Source: TMP-24 sp046348855
GTDB lineage: Bacteria > Pseudomonadota > Alphaproteobacteria > Rhodobacterales > Rhodobacteraceae
NCBI GenBank assembly: GCA_046348855.1
Contig: JAXMDK010000011.1
Location: 1-64,000, forward strand
Reading direction: 5' to 3'
Length of the DNA: 64,000 nt
Under the pieces are notes generated by a model. It was not told the DNA's origin. It searched no databases and was given only the letters and a program-made list of their open reading frames with translations. A program made the translations under genes and the position numbers. Below, piece by piece: positions 1 to 6,811 of this stretch; the stretch's first letter is position 1; every line of letters begins with the position of its first letter.

Positions 1-543
1 TATCCGTTCGTCCGCATGATCAAGGAGATCGCCACATACCGCCGGGCGCCGGCGCTGGCGCTGACCGACTGGCATGTGTCGCACCACCGCTGCTGGCCGT
101 GGGACCTGGACTTCTGGTTCGAGCTGAACAACGGCCGCACCCTGACCTTGTTCGACCTGGGCCGCATACCCTTGGCCATGCGCACCGGGCTGGTGGGACC
201 CCTGCGCCGAAAGGGCTGGGCGATCACGGTCGCGGGCAGCAGCGTGCGTTACCGCCGCCGGGTGCGGGCCTTCGACCGGCTGACGATGAACAGCCGCTGC
301 ATCTGCTGGGACGACAAGTTCATCTATATGGAACAGTCCATGTGGCGCGCCGGCGACTGCACCAGCCACATGCTGCTGCGCATGGCGGTGACCTCGGCCA
401 ACGGAATCGTGCCCCCGGTCGAGATGCTGGCCGAACTGGGTGCCGAACAGCCAAGCCCGCCGATGCCCGACTGGGTCCGCGCCTGGACCGAGGCCGAAGC
501 CGAGCGTCCCTGGCCGCCGCAGGAGGCCGGGCTGCGCCAATGA
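1..543 (+). CDS. acyl-CoA thioesterase-like hotdog protein, 5' partial
   Basis: The frame is open to the first base of the window, reading Y-P-F-V-R before the first internal Met at 16, so the true start probably lies a few bases outside. The protein resembles the THEM6/4HBT-type thioesterases common in Rhodobacterales. The hallmark strings are HVSHHRCWPWDLDFWFELNN and NGRTLTLFDLGR near residues 20-55, followed by SVRYRRRVRAFD. The family hydrolyses acyl-CoA or acyl-ACP thioesters and has no membrane segment. The natural substrate cannot be read from the sequence. The gene lies 64 bases upstream of an MFS carrier on the same strand, and co-transcription is possible. Confidence 0.75.
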   Translation, partial: YPFVRMIKEIATYRRAPALALTDWHVSHHRCWPWDLDFWFELNNGRTLTLFDLGRIPLAMRTGLVGPLRRKGWAITVAGSSVRYRRRVRAFDRLTMNSRCICWDDKFIYMEQSMWRAGDCTSHMLLRMAVTSANGIVPPVEMLAELGAEQPSPPMPDWVRAWTEAEAERPWPPQEAGLRQ

Positions 544-607
544 CAGCGGCCTTGCGCCGCCGCACCTTTTGGGGCTTCATCAGGCCAAAACCGGGGGCGA
601 GGGCAGC

Positions 608-1963
608 ATGGCGGTTTCGGCGCGCAAGCGGACGTGGGGCTGGTTCTTCTTCTTCTGGGCGGGACAGCCGTATTTCACCCTGCTGCTGACCTTCATCTTC
701 GGGCCATATGTCGCATCGCTTTACCCCAAGGGTACCGAGGCGCAGACCGTCTGGGGCAACGTGAACACGGTGGCGGGGCTTCTGGTCGCGGTCGCGGCGC
801 CGTTTCTGGGCGCGGTTGCCGACAAGGCGGGCGGCAAGCTGAGGTTCATCGCCTTTTTCAGCGTCTGCTACGTGATCGGCGCCGGCGCTTTGTGGTTTTC
901 GGCACCGGGATCGTTCAACATCTGGTTCGTGTCGGCCTTCTTTTCGCTGGGGCTGATCGCCGCCGAACTGGCGATCATGATCGCCAACGCCATGCTGCCC
1001 GACCTGGGGCCCGCCGAAAAGCTGGGCCGGATTTCCGGCTCGGGCTGGGCCTTCGGCTACCTGGGCGGGGTGGTGGCGCTGATCATCATGCTGGCGCTCT
1101 TCGTCGAACAGCCGAACGGGCTGACCCTGCTGGGCCACCCGCCGGCGCTTGGGCTTGACCCGGCCAGCCGCGAAGGCACGCGGTTTGTCGGGCCGCTGAC
1201 CGCGCTGTGGTATGTGGTGTTCATGGTGCCGTTCTTCCTGTGGTCGCGCGAGCCGTCGCACGAGGGGCGCCTGTCGATCGGCAGCGCGCTGGGCCGTGCC
1301 TGGCCGGAGTTGCGCTCGACCCTTGCCGGGCTGCCGGGGCAACCGGCGCTGCTGCGGTTCCTGATCGCCTCGATGCTTTACCGCGATGCGCTGAACGGCA
1401 TGTTCGTGTTCGGCGGCATCTACGCCACCGGGGTCTTGGGCCTGGGTCCGGTCGACATCGGCATCTTCGGCATCATCGCCGCGGTGTCGGGTGCGCTTTT
1501 CTCTTGGCTCGGCGGCAAGGCCGACAGCGCCTTCGGGCCGCTGCCGGTGATCGTCACCTGCCTGCTGGTGCTGGCACTGGCGGCGGCGGCGCTTTTGTCG
1601 GTGACGGACAAGGCGGTTTTGGGCATGGATTTCGGACCGGCGGGGCCGAGGGTCGCCTTCGACCTGATCGGGGTCGTCATCGGCGCGGGCGCCGGGACCG
1701 TGCAGGCCGCCAGCCGGACCCTGATGGTCCATCTGTCGGAACCGGAAAAGATCACCGAAAGCTTCGGGCTCTATCAGTTGGCCGGCAATGCCACGACCTT
1801 CATCGCGCCCTTCTTCGTCGCGGTTGCAACGGCGGCGAGCGGCAGCCAGCAGATCGGCATCCTGCCGATCATCGTGCTGTTCCTGATCGGCCTGACGCTT
1901 CTGCGGGGGGTTCCGAACTTCCGGCCGGTGGCCGGGGCCGGTGGCCGGGTGGTGGCGCGATGA
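608..1963 (+). CDS. MFS transporter, UMF1/Atg22-like family
   Basis: This 451-residue integral membrane protein has about 12 hydrophobic segments. It begins with a basic patch and GWFFFFWAGQPYFTLLLTFI, typical of the UMF1 (vacuolar effluxer Atg22-like) branch of the major facilitator superfamily. ATG at 608 was chosen because an in-frame extension to 440 is low-complexity, Arg/Pro-rich and overlaps the preceding gene. A loop with charged residues (SREPSHEGRLSIGS) separates the two six-helix halves. Members are thought to export amino acids or other small metabolites, and the substrate here is unknown. The stop overlaps the mepA start (ATGA at 1960-1963), which implies translational coupling. 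Confidence 0.85.
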   Translation: MAVSARKRTWGWFFFFWAGQPYFTLLLTFIFGPYVASLYPKGTEAQTVWGNVNTVAGLLVAVAAPFLGAVADKAGGKLRFIAFFSVCYVIGAGALWFSAPGSFNIWFVSAFFSLGLIAAELAIMIANAMLPDLGPAEKLGRISGSGWAFGYLGGVVALIIMLALFVEQPNGLTLLGHPPALGLDPASREGTRFVGPLTALWYVVFMVPFFLWSREPSHEGRLSIGSALGRAWPELRSTLAGLPGQPALLRFLIASMLYRDALNGMFVFGGIYATGVLGLGPVDIGIFGIIAAVSGALFSWLGGKADSAFGPLPVIVTCLLVLALAAAALLSVTDKAVLGMDFGPAGPRVAFDLIGVVIGAGAGTVQAASRTLMVHLSEPEKITESFGLYQLAGNATTFIAPFFVAVATAASGSQQIGILPIIVLFLIGLTLLRGVPNFRPVAGAGGRVVAR

Positions 1964-2839
1964 TCCGCGCGGCGGTCCTGTGGCTTGGCATTCTGGCTGC
2001 GACCCCGGGCGGCGCGGCCCCGCTGGCGACGACCCTGTTCGGCGCGGTTGACCGTCCGTCCATCCCAGCCGTCCCAGCCGATCGGAACTTACGCGCGCGG
2101 CTGCGGGGCGGGGATGGTCGAATTGCCGGAAAGCGGGCCGACCTGGCAGGTGATGCGCCTGTCGCGCAACCGCAACTGGGGGCAGCCGTCGCTGGTCGCC
2201 TACCTTGAGGACCTGTCGCAGAAGGCCACGACGCTTGGCTGGCCGGGGCTTTACATCGGCGATCTCAGCCAGCCGCGCGGCGGACCCAGCGCCTCGGGCC
2301 ATCTCAGCCATCAGATCGGGCTGGATGCCGATGTCTGGTATCTGCCACCGCCAAGGCTCGACCTGACGGCGGCGCAGCGGGAAAAGATCAGCGCCAATTC
2401 GGTCAGGACCGCCGACCAGACGCGGGTGAACGGAAACTGGACCGAGGCTCACCATCAACTCCTGAAGATGGCGGCGTCCGATCCCAGGGTCGACCGCATC
2501 TTCGTCGCCGCCGCGATCAAGATCGAGATGTGCCGGACTGCCACCGCCGCCGACAAGGGCTGGCTGCAGAAGATCCGGCCGATCTACGGCCACAACGACC
2601 ATTTCCACGTCCGGCTGAAATGCCCCCGGGGCGCGACCGCCTGCCAGACCCAGAAGCCGACCGTGGCGGAACTGTCGAGCGGCGGCAACGGCTGCGACGA
2701 TACGCTGATGTGGTGGGTGACCACCTATCTTGAGGAGCTGAAGCATCCCAAGCCGCCCGGCAAGAAGCAGCGGACGCCGCGCGACTATACGATGGCCGAT
2801 CTGCCCAAGGCCTGCGCCGCCGTGCTTGCCGCGCCATGA
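1960..2839 (+). pseudogene. mepA: mepA, penicillin-insensitive murein endopeptidase, frameshifted
   Basis: MepA is a periplasmic LAS-type metallopeptidase that cleaves D-Ala-mDAP cross-links in peptidoglycan. The signal peptide and mature N-terminus (MIRAAVLWLG, then PLATTLFGAVDRPS) lie in the frame of ATG 1960. The rest, from PIGTYARGC through the catalytic region, lies one frame further on. Zinc-ligand motifs are intact: GHLSHQIGLDADVWY, then GHNDHFHVRLKCP near the C-terminal third. The frame change falls at about 2050-2085, inside a tandem nine-base repeat (tcccagccg twice), and is compatible with one extra base. A sequencing error or a recent inactivating indel would both fit. The gene overlaps its neighbours at both ends, as in an operon. 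Confidence 0.8.
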
Positions 2840-3717
2840 AGGCCGGCCTGCTGGCGGCCGGGCTGGCGCTGTGGGCCGGGGCGGCGCTGGCCGCACCTGT
2901 GGCGCGCTGGACCGGCACCTTCGACCTGCCGACCGATCAGCCGTATTTCGGCGGTTTTTCCGGCCTGCAGTTCAGCCCGGACGGGCGCGACTTCATCGTC
3001 TTGTCGGACCGTGGGGCGCTGGTAGCGGGGCAAGTCAGCCGGGACGCGGCTGGGGCGATCACTGCGGTGGCTTTCGACGGCCCGGCGCGGCGGCTGACGG
3101 ACGCGGCCGGGGTGCCCTTGGCCGACCCCTATACCGATTCCGAGGGCCTGCGGATCAGTGCCGACGGCAATCTGCTGATCTCGTTCGAACAGATGCACCG
3201 GATCGCCCGCTTCGATCCCGCCGGCCGGCTGATCGCCACCCTACCGGTGCCGCTGGCGTTCGCCGACTTTCCGCCCAACAGCGGGATCGAGGCGCTGGCG
3301 CTGGCTTCCGACGGTGCGGTCTTTGCGATCCCCGAGGGCGATGCGGCGGGGCAGGCGGGGTTCCCGATCTACCGGCTGACCGGCGACGGCTGGGCGCAGG
3401 CCGGAACCATGCGCGGCGCCGGCACATTCCGGCCCGTCGATGCCCAGTTCGGCCGCGACGGGCGGCTTTACGTGCTGGAGCGGGACTTCTGGCCGCTGGC
3501 CGGGTTCCGGTCGCGCCTGCGCCGATTGACCCTGGCCGAGGGGGCCATCGTCGCGGACGAAGAACTGTTCGCCAGCCGGGCCGGACGCTTCGGCAACCTG
3601 GAGGGCCTGTCGCTGTGGCATGATGCGCAGGGCGGGCTTCATGTGACGCTGGTTGACGACAACAACTTCCTGGCCGTCCAGCAAAGCGCCTTCGTCGACC
3701 TGGCGATCAGCGAATGA
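2836..3717 (+). CDS. esterase-like activity of phytase family protein, secreted
   Basis: The 293-residue protein starts with a clear signal peptide (MKAGLLAAGLALWAGAALAA). A beta-propeller-like phytase-type fold follows, with GGFSGLQFSPDGRDFIVLSD, DSEGLRISADGNLL, GIEALALASDGAVFAIPEGD and NLEGLSLWHDAQGGLHVTLV. These Glu-Gly/Asp-Gly repeats are typical of the PF13449 family. The protein is predicted periplasmic, and its phosphoesterase substrate is unknown. It begins inside the mepA stop region (ATG 2836, mepA TGA ending 2839), so mepA and this gene are coupled. Codon use matches the neighbours. Confidence 0.85.
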   Translation: MKAGLLAAGLALWAGAALAAPVARWTGTFDLPTDQPYFGGFSGLQFSPDGRDFIVLSDRGALVAGQVSRDAAGAITAVAFDGPARRLTDAAGVPLADPYTDSEGLRISADGNLLISFEQMHRIARFDPAGRLIATLPVPLAFADFPPNSGIEALALASDGAVFAIPEGDAAGQAGFPIYRLTGDGWAQAGTMRGAGTFRPVDAQFGRDGRLYVLERDFWPLAGFRSRLRRLTLAEGAIVADEELFASRAGRFGNLEGLSLWHDAQGGLHVTLVDDNNFLAVQQSAFVDLAISE

Positions 3718-3718
3718 C

Positions 3719-3747
3719 TTGACCGGGCGGCGCGCGCGGCCTAAAGC
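3719..3747 (+). promoter_or_regulatory. putative sigma-70 promoter for yhhQ
   Basis: A TTGACC -35 box (3719-3724) and a TAAAGC -10 box (3742-3747) are separated by exactly 17 bases. They sit 61 bases upstream of the yhhQ start, just after the preceding stop. A 7-bp GC hairpin (GCCCCGC/GCGGGGC, 3754-3772) follows in the presumed leader. No preQ1 riboswitch consensus could be recognised. Confidence 0.45.
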
Positions 3748-3807
3748 CCGCCTGCCCCGCGCGCGGCGGGGCCAAGTCTCCGCTACCTTGATAAAACGGA
3801 AGCCAAC

Positions 3808-4431
3808 ATGAACCGCATCCTGCCCGGCGTCCTCGCCATGGCGATCCTTGTCGTCGCCTCGAACATCCTCGTCCAGCACCTCTACGGGAAATGGCTGACC
3901 TACGGGGCCTTCACCTATCCGCTGACCTTCCTCGTCAACGACCTGACCAATCGCCTGCAGGGGTCGCGCGCGGCGCGGCAGGTGGTGGTGTCGGGCTTCA
4001 TCGTCGGCATCATCTGTTCGCTGATCGGATCGCAGATGCAGGGCGAGTTCGGCCCGCTGGTGACGTTCCGGGTGGCGCTGGGTTCGGGCCTGGCGTTCCT
4101 GAACGGGCAGCTTCTGGATATCTTCGTCTTCAATCGCTACCGCAACAGCGCCGGCTGGTGGAAGGCGCCGTTCTTTTCGGCGCTGATCGGCTCGACGCTC
4201 GATTCCATCATCTTCTTCACCATCGCCTTCTCGGGCTTCCTGATCTTTCTGGAACCGGCCAACGATGTCGGCTGGGCGAACCAGATCGTGCCGATGCTGG
4301 ACCGGGGTCCGGCACTGCCCCTGTGGGTATCTCTGGCGGTCGCGGACTGGATGGTGAAATTGATGATCGCCCTGTTCGGGTTGGTCCCGTTCAGACTCAT
4401 TGTTGCCAATTTTACCAAAAGGGTAGCGTAA
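3808..4431 (+). CDS. yhhQ: queuosine precursor transporter, VUT family
   Basis: This is a 207-residue inner-membrane protein with about six hydrophobic segments. Family signatures are YGAFTYPLTFLVNDLTNR near residues 30-50, FRVALGSGLAFLNGQLLDIFVFN in the middle and STLDSIIFFTIAF later. The VUT/YhhQ family imports queuosine precursors such as preQ0 or preQ1 for modification of the tRNA wobble base. The gene has its own candidate promoter and is followed by an RNA-like locus rather than by another queuosine gene. Codon use is ordinary. Confidence 0.88.
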   Translation: MNRILPGVLAMAILVVASNILVQHLYGKWLTYGAFTYPLTFLVNDLTNRLQGSRAARQVVVSGFIVGIICSLIGSQMQGEFGPLVTFRVALGSGLAFLNGQLLDIFVFNRYRNSAGWWKAPFFSALIGSTLDSIIFFTIAFSGFLIFLEPANDVGWANQIVPMLDRGPALPLWVSLAVADWMVKLMIALFGLVPFRLIVANFTKRVA

Positions 4432-4464
4432 AAGATTTTGACAAACACAATATCTGTGGCAACT

Positions 4465-4473
4465 TGTGGATAA
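4465..4473 (-). promoter_or_regulatory. consensus DnaA box
   Basis: On the minus strand these bases read TTATCCACA, the exact DnaA-box consensus. The site lies between the yhhQ stop and the extended Shine-Dalgarno at 4484. One isolated box is weak evidence of function, although related boxes occur at 6517-6525 and 6705-6713. Confidence 0.35.
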
Positions 4474-4499
4474 CGGCAACCAGGAAAGGAGGTGATCCA

Positions 4500-4556
4500 G
4501 TGTCTAGAGTGATATTGGAGAGAGGTGTCAGGACAGTCAGGGGGGCCGTGGTCTGA
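4500..4556 (+). CDS. 18-residue micro-ORF behind a perfect extended Shine-Dalgarno
   Basis: GTG at 4500 opens 18 codons (MSRVILERGVRTVRGAVV) ending in TGA. AGGAGG ends seven bases upstream, and complementarity to 16S rRNA continues almost to the start codon. The peptide is basic and Val/Arg-rich and resembles no family I know. It could be a leader peptide whose translation controls the hairpins downstream, or the frame could be incidental to a structured RNA. The strength of the ribosome site is the main argument for translation. Confidence 0.4.
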   Translation: MSRVILERGVRTVRGAVV

Positions 4557-4636
4557 GGGCAAACCCGAAGGCTGTAATCCCTGTCTGGGTCCTGCCTTAA
4601 CCGGCACCCTAACTGGGCCATCTCCTTGGAACTCGG

Positions 4637-4668
4637 AGGGCCGTTTCGCGGATGCGAGGCGGCCCTTT
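4637..4668 (+). terminator. nested intrinsic terminator
   Basis: AGGGCCG (4637-4643) pairs with CGGCCCT (4660-4666), enclosing an inner TCGC/GCGA stem, and runs into TTT. It lies 69 bases before the S49 peptidase start and would end the transcript of the structured locus. Confidence 0.65.
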
Positions 4669-4736
4669 CCATTTGCCGCGGCCCGCCTCGGGCGAATTGG
4701 ATTGCCGCCCGGCGCGGCGGCCCTTACATCTGGGCC

Positions 4737-5537
4737 ATGCGCCGCTTCATCCCTTTTCTCAAGTCGCCGCCACTGGTCGCGGTCGTCCGCCTGCAGGGCA
4801 TGATCGCCGCCGGAGGCCGCGCCGCCAGTCTCAGCGACGCCACCCTTGCGCCGGTGATCGAACGCGCCTTCCGCAAGGGGCGGCCCAGAGCGGTGGCGCT
4901 GGTCATCAACTCGCCCGGCGGCTCGCCGGTGCAGTCATCGCTGATCGCCGCGCGCGTGCGGCGGCTCGCGGCAGACAAGAAGATCCCGGTCCACGCCTTT
5001 GTCGAGGATCTGGCGGCGTCGGGCGGTTACTGGCTGGCGACCGCGGCCGATGACATCTGGCTGGACCCCGCATCGCTGGTCGGGTCGATCGGGGTGATTT
5101 CGGCCGGCTTCGGCTTTGCCGACCTGCTGGCGCGCTACGGGATCGAACGGCGGGTGCATACCGCCGGCGCGTCGAAAAGCTTCATGGACCCGTTCCGCGC
5201 CGAAAAGCCCGAAGACGTCGCGCGGCTGCAGGCGATCCTCGAACCCGTGCACGAAGGTTTCAAAGCCCAGGTAATGGCGCGCCGCGCCGGCAAGCTGGCC
5301 GAGGGGCGCGACCTCTTTACCGGCGAGGTCTGGGTGGGGGCCGAAGCGGTGCGGCTCGGGCTGGCCGACGGGATCGGCCATCTGGTGCCCAAGCTGAAGG
5401 AGCTTTACGGCGACAAGGTCAGGCTGGCGCCCTATGGGGTAAAGCGTAGCCTGTGGCAGCGGTTCGGCGCCACCGTCTTGGCCGATGCGCTGCATCAGGT
5501 CGAGGAGCGTGCACTGTGGGCGCGCTATGGCTTCTAG
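4737..5537 (+). CDS. S49 family serine peptidase (SppA/SohB-like)
   Basis: The 266-residue protein is a single-domain, SohB-length member of the signal-peptide-peptidase family. ATG at 4737 gives MRRFIPFLKSPPLVAVV; an earlier in-frame start at 4626 would run through the terminator hairpin and was rejected. The nucleophile lies in DLAASGGYWLATAAD and the general-base Lys in AGASKSFMDPF, which matches the Ser-Lys dyad. INSPGGSPVQSS is the family's substrate-cleft motif. Such enzymes cut membrane-embedded signal-peptide remnants. The stop is directly followed by the ATG of a small membrane protein. Confidence 0.87.
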   Translation: MRRFIPFLKSPPLVAVVRLQGMIAAGGRAASLSDATLAPVIERAFRKGRPRAVALVINSPGGSPVQSSLIAARVRRLAADKKIPVHAFVEDLAASGGYWLATAADDIWLDPASLVGSIGVISAGFGFADLLARYGIERRVHTAGASKSFMDPFRAEKPEDVARLQAILEPVHEGFKAQVMARRAGKLAEGRDLFTGEVWVGAEAVRLGLADGIGHLVPKLKELYGDKVRLAPYGVKRSLWQRFGATVLADALHQVEERALWARYGF

Positions 5538-5681
5538 ATGCTGATCAAGGGCGCCTTCCTGTTTCTGGCGATCATGGCCGGCCTTTCGATGCTGGGCCGC
5601 TATCTGGTGTCGCGGCCCAAAGGCACCTTCTGCCTGCACTGCGGCCGACGCCGGCCCTGCGGCTGCCGGAGGGGCGCATGA
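5538..5681 (+). CDS. 47-residue membrane protein with Cys-rich basic tail
   Basis: The frame starts on the base after the S49 peptidase stop and ends overlapping the SDR start (ATGA at 5678-5681), so it is tightly coupled on both sides. The protein is one hydrophobic helix (GAFLFLAIMAGLSMLGRYLV) followed by a short tail, GTFCLHCGRRRPCGCRRGA, with a CxxC pair and a second CxC pair. The four cysteines could bind zinc or form a redox site. I do not recognise the family. The gap-free placement inside an operon is the main evidence that it is real. Confidence 0.6.
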   Translation: MLIKGAFLFLAIMAGLSMLGRYLVSRPKGTFCLHCGRRRPCGCRRGA

Positions 5682-6457
5682 CCGGCGCGGCGCTGGTGAC
5701 GGGTGGCGCTCGCCGCCTGGGGGGGGCGATGGCGCTTTATCTGGCCGGGCGCGGGCTGGACGTAGCGATCCACTATTCGCGCTCGGCCGACGAAGCCGAA
5801 GCGGTGGCCCGCGAAGCTAGGTCGCTGGGCGTGCGCGCCGTCACGCTGGCCGCCGACCTGCTGGATGAGGCCGCCGCCGGGGCGCTGGTCGGGCGGGCGG
5901 CCGAAGGGCTGGGCCGACCGCTGACGGTCCTGGTCAACAATGCCTCGACCTTCGACTATGACAATATCCGCAGCGCCACCAAGGCCAGTTGGGACCGCAA
6001 CATCGGCACCAACCTGCGTGCGCCCTTTCTGATGACCCAGGCTTTCGCCGCCCAGGCGCCGAAGGCGGTTGCCGGCCCCGGCGGACTGCTGGCGCAGGCG
6101 CTGATCGTCAACATGCTGGACCAGCGGGTGCGCAAGCTGACCCCGGAATTCGCCAGCTACACCATCGCCAAGATGGGGCTTTGGGCGCTGACCCAGACCG
6201 CGGCGCGAGGGTTGGCCCCGGATGTGCGGGTCAACGCGATCGGCCCCGGATCGACGCTGAAAGGCGAACATCAAAGCCAGGAACAGTTCGACCGGCAACG
6301 GGCGGCCTCGATCCTCGGGCGGGGTGCGGATGCCGCCGACATCACCGCCGCGCTGGGCTATTTTCTCGATGCGCCGGCCGTAACCGGGCAGCTTCTGTGC
6401 GTCGACGGAGGCCAGCATCTGGGCTGGAAAACCCCCGATATTACCGGGCAGACCTGA
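5678..6457 (+). CDS. SDR oxidoreductase, pteridine-reductase/FolM-like
   Basis: This is a 259-residue Rossmann-fold short-chain dehydrogenase. The cofactor loop is TGGARRLGGAMA, the TGxxxRLG form seen in pteridine reductases and FolM rather than the usual TGxxxGIG. LVNNAST follows near residue 85. The catalytic Tyr and Lys are in SYTIAKMGLW near residue 165, and the C-terminus has VNAIGPGSTLKG and CVDGGQHLGW. A dihydromonapterin or dihydrofolate reductase role is plausible from these motifs but not proven. It is coupled to the 47-residue gene upstream. Confidence 0.8.
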   Translation: MTGAALVTGGARRLGGAMALYLAGRGLDVAIHYSRSADEAEAVAREARSLGVRAVTLAADLLDEAAAGALVGRAAEGLGRPLTVLVNNASTFDYDNIRSATKASWDRNIGTNLRAPFLMTQAFAAQAPKAVAGPGGLLAQALIVNMLDQRVRKLTPEFASYTIAKMGLWALTQTAARGLAPDVRVNAIGPGSTLKGEHQSQEQFDRQRAASILGRGADAADITAALGYFLDAPAVTGQLLCVDGGQHLGWKTPDITGQT

Positions 6458-6811
6458 CCGTTTCCGGCAGAATGTAGCCGGTCTTGCAGAACGCACTGGC
6501 GGGAAGCCGCGTCAACTTGTCCACTTTCGTTGGTGCGGTAACAGAACTGTTACAAATCTGCCAATATTTTCAGGTATTTACCAAATCGTAAAGAAAATAT
6601 CTTTTAAATTCAATGCGTTAAAAATATGCCCAAATTTTAGGCAATGCAAGGAAGCCTGCCGAGAACAAGGAAAATTCGTGCGCGCCCGTTCCTTTTCACC
6701 AGACTTGTCCACAGATTCCGTGGACAGCTTTCCTCTTGCGGAAAGGCATGGAAGGTTGCAGCAGCCGTCCAGAATCAGTGTTAATCAAATGGCGGCACGA
6801 GACAGCAGCGC
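6458..6811. other. AT-rich intergenic region upstream of uvrC
   Basis: These 354 bases hold no gene. The centre (about 6540-6650) is strikingly AT-rich for this genome. It contains a perfect palindrome, GTAACAG-AA-CTGTTAC (6538-6553). The ten-base string acttgtccac occurs twice, at 6515-6524 and 6703-6712, and is close to a DnaA box; the second copy extends to TTGTCCACA. TGTCCAC (6706-6712) and GTGGACA (6720-6726) form a 7-7-7 inverted repeat, and CTTTCC/GGAAAG forms another near 6728-6745. The layout suggests a multi-site promoter, or less probably a replication element. Confidence 0.5.
6538..6553. promoter_or_regulatory. perfect 7-2-7 palindrome, candidate operator
   Basis: GTAACAG and CTGTTAC are exact inverted repeats with a two-base centre. 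They lie at the border of the AT-rich block, about 260 bases upstream of uvrC. This geometry suits a dimeric HTH regulator, but no regulator gene is adjacent. Confidence 0.4.

Larger units (their letters stand above)
4484..4668 (+). ncRNA. structured RNA or leader with extended Shine-Dalgarno and possible pairing partner
   Basis: The segment opens with gaaaggaggtgatcca (4484-4499), which is the exact complement of the 3' end of bacterial 16S rRNA over 16 bases. A short GTG-initiated frame follows, then about 80 non-coding bases and a nested terminator hairpin. The bases catctcctt (4619-4627) can pair with aaggaggtg (4486-4494) over nine positions, one of them G-U, which would hide the ribosome site. 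A perfect TTGACA lies at 4438-4443, but its -10 partner is weak. I do not recognise an Rfam family. It may be an sRNA, an attenuator or a leader of the S49 peptidase gene. Confidence 0.45.

Noticed and set aside
320..2896. 858-codon open frame on the minus strand
   Set aside because: It is antisense to the MFS and mepA genes, is Arg/Pro/Gln-rich without any domain, and arises from codon bias in GC-rich DNA.
3719..3807. preQ1 riboswitch upstream of yhhQ
   Set aside because: The gene suggests one, but no conserved preQ1 core could be seen, only a GC hairpin.
6580..6640. CtrA binding site in the AT-rich block
   Set aside because: Two TTAA half-sites are ten bases apart rather than the required seven.
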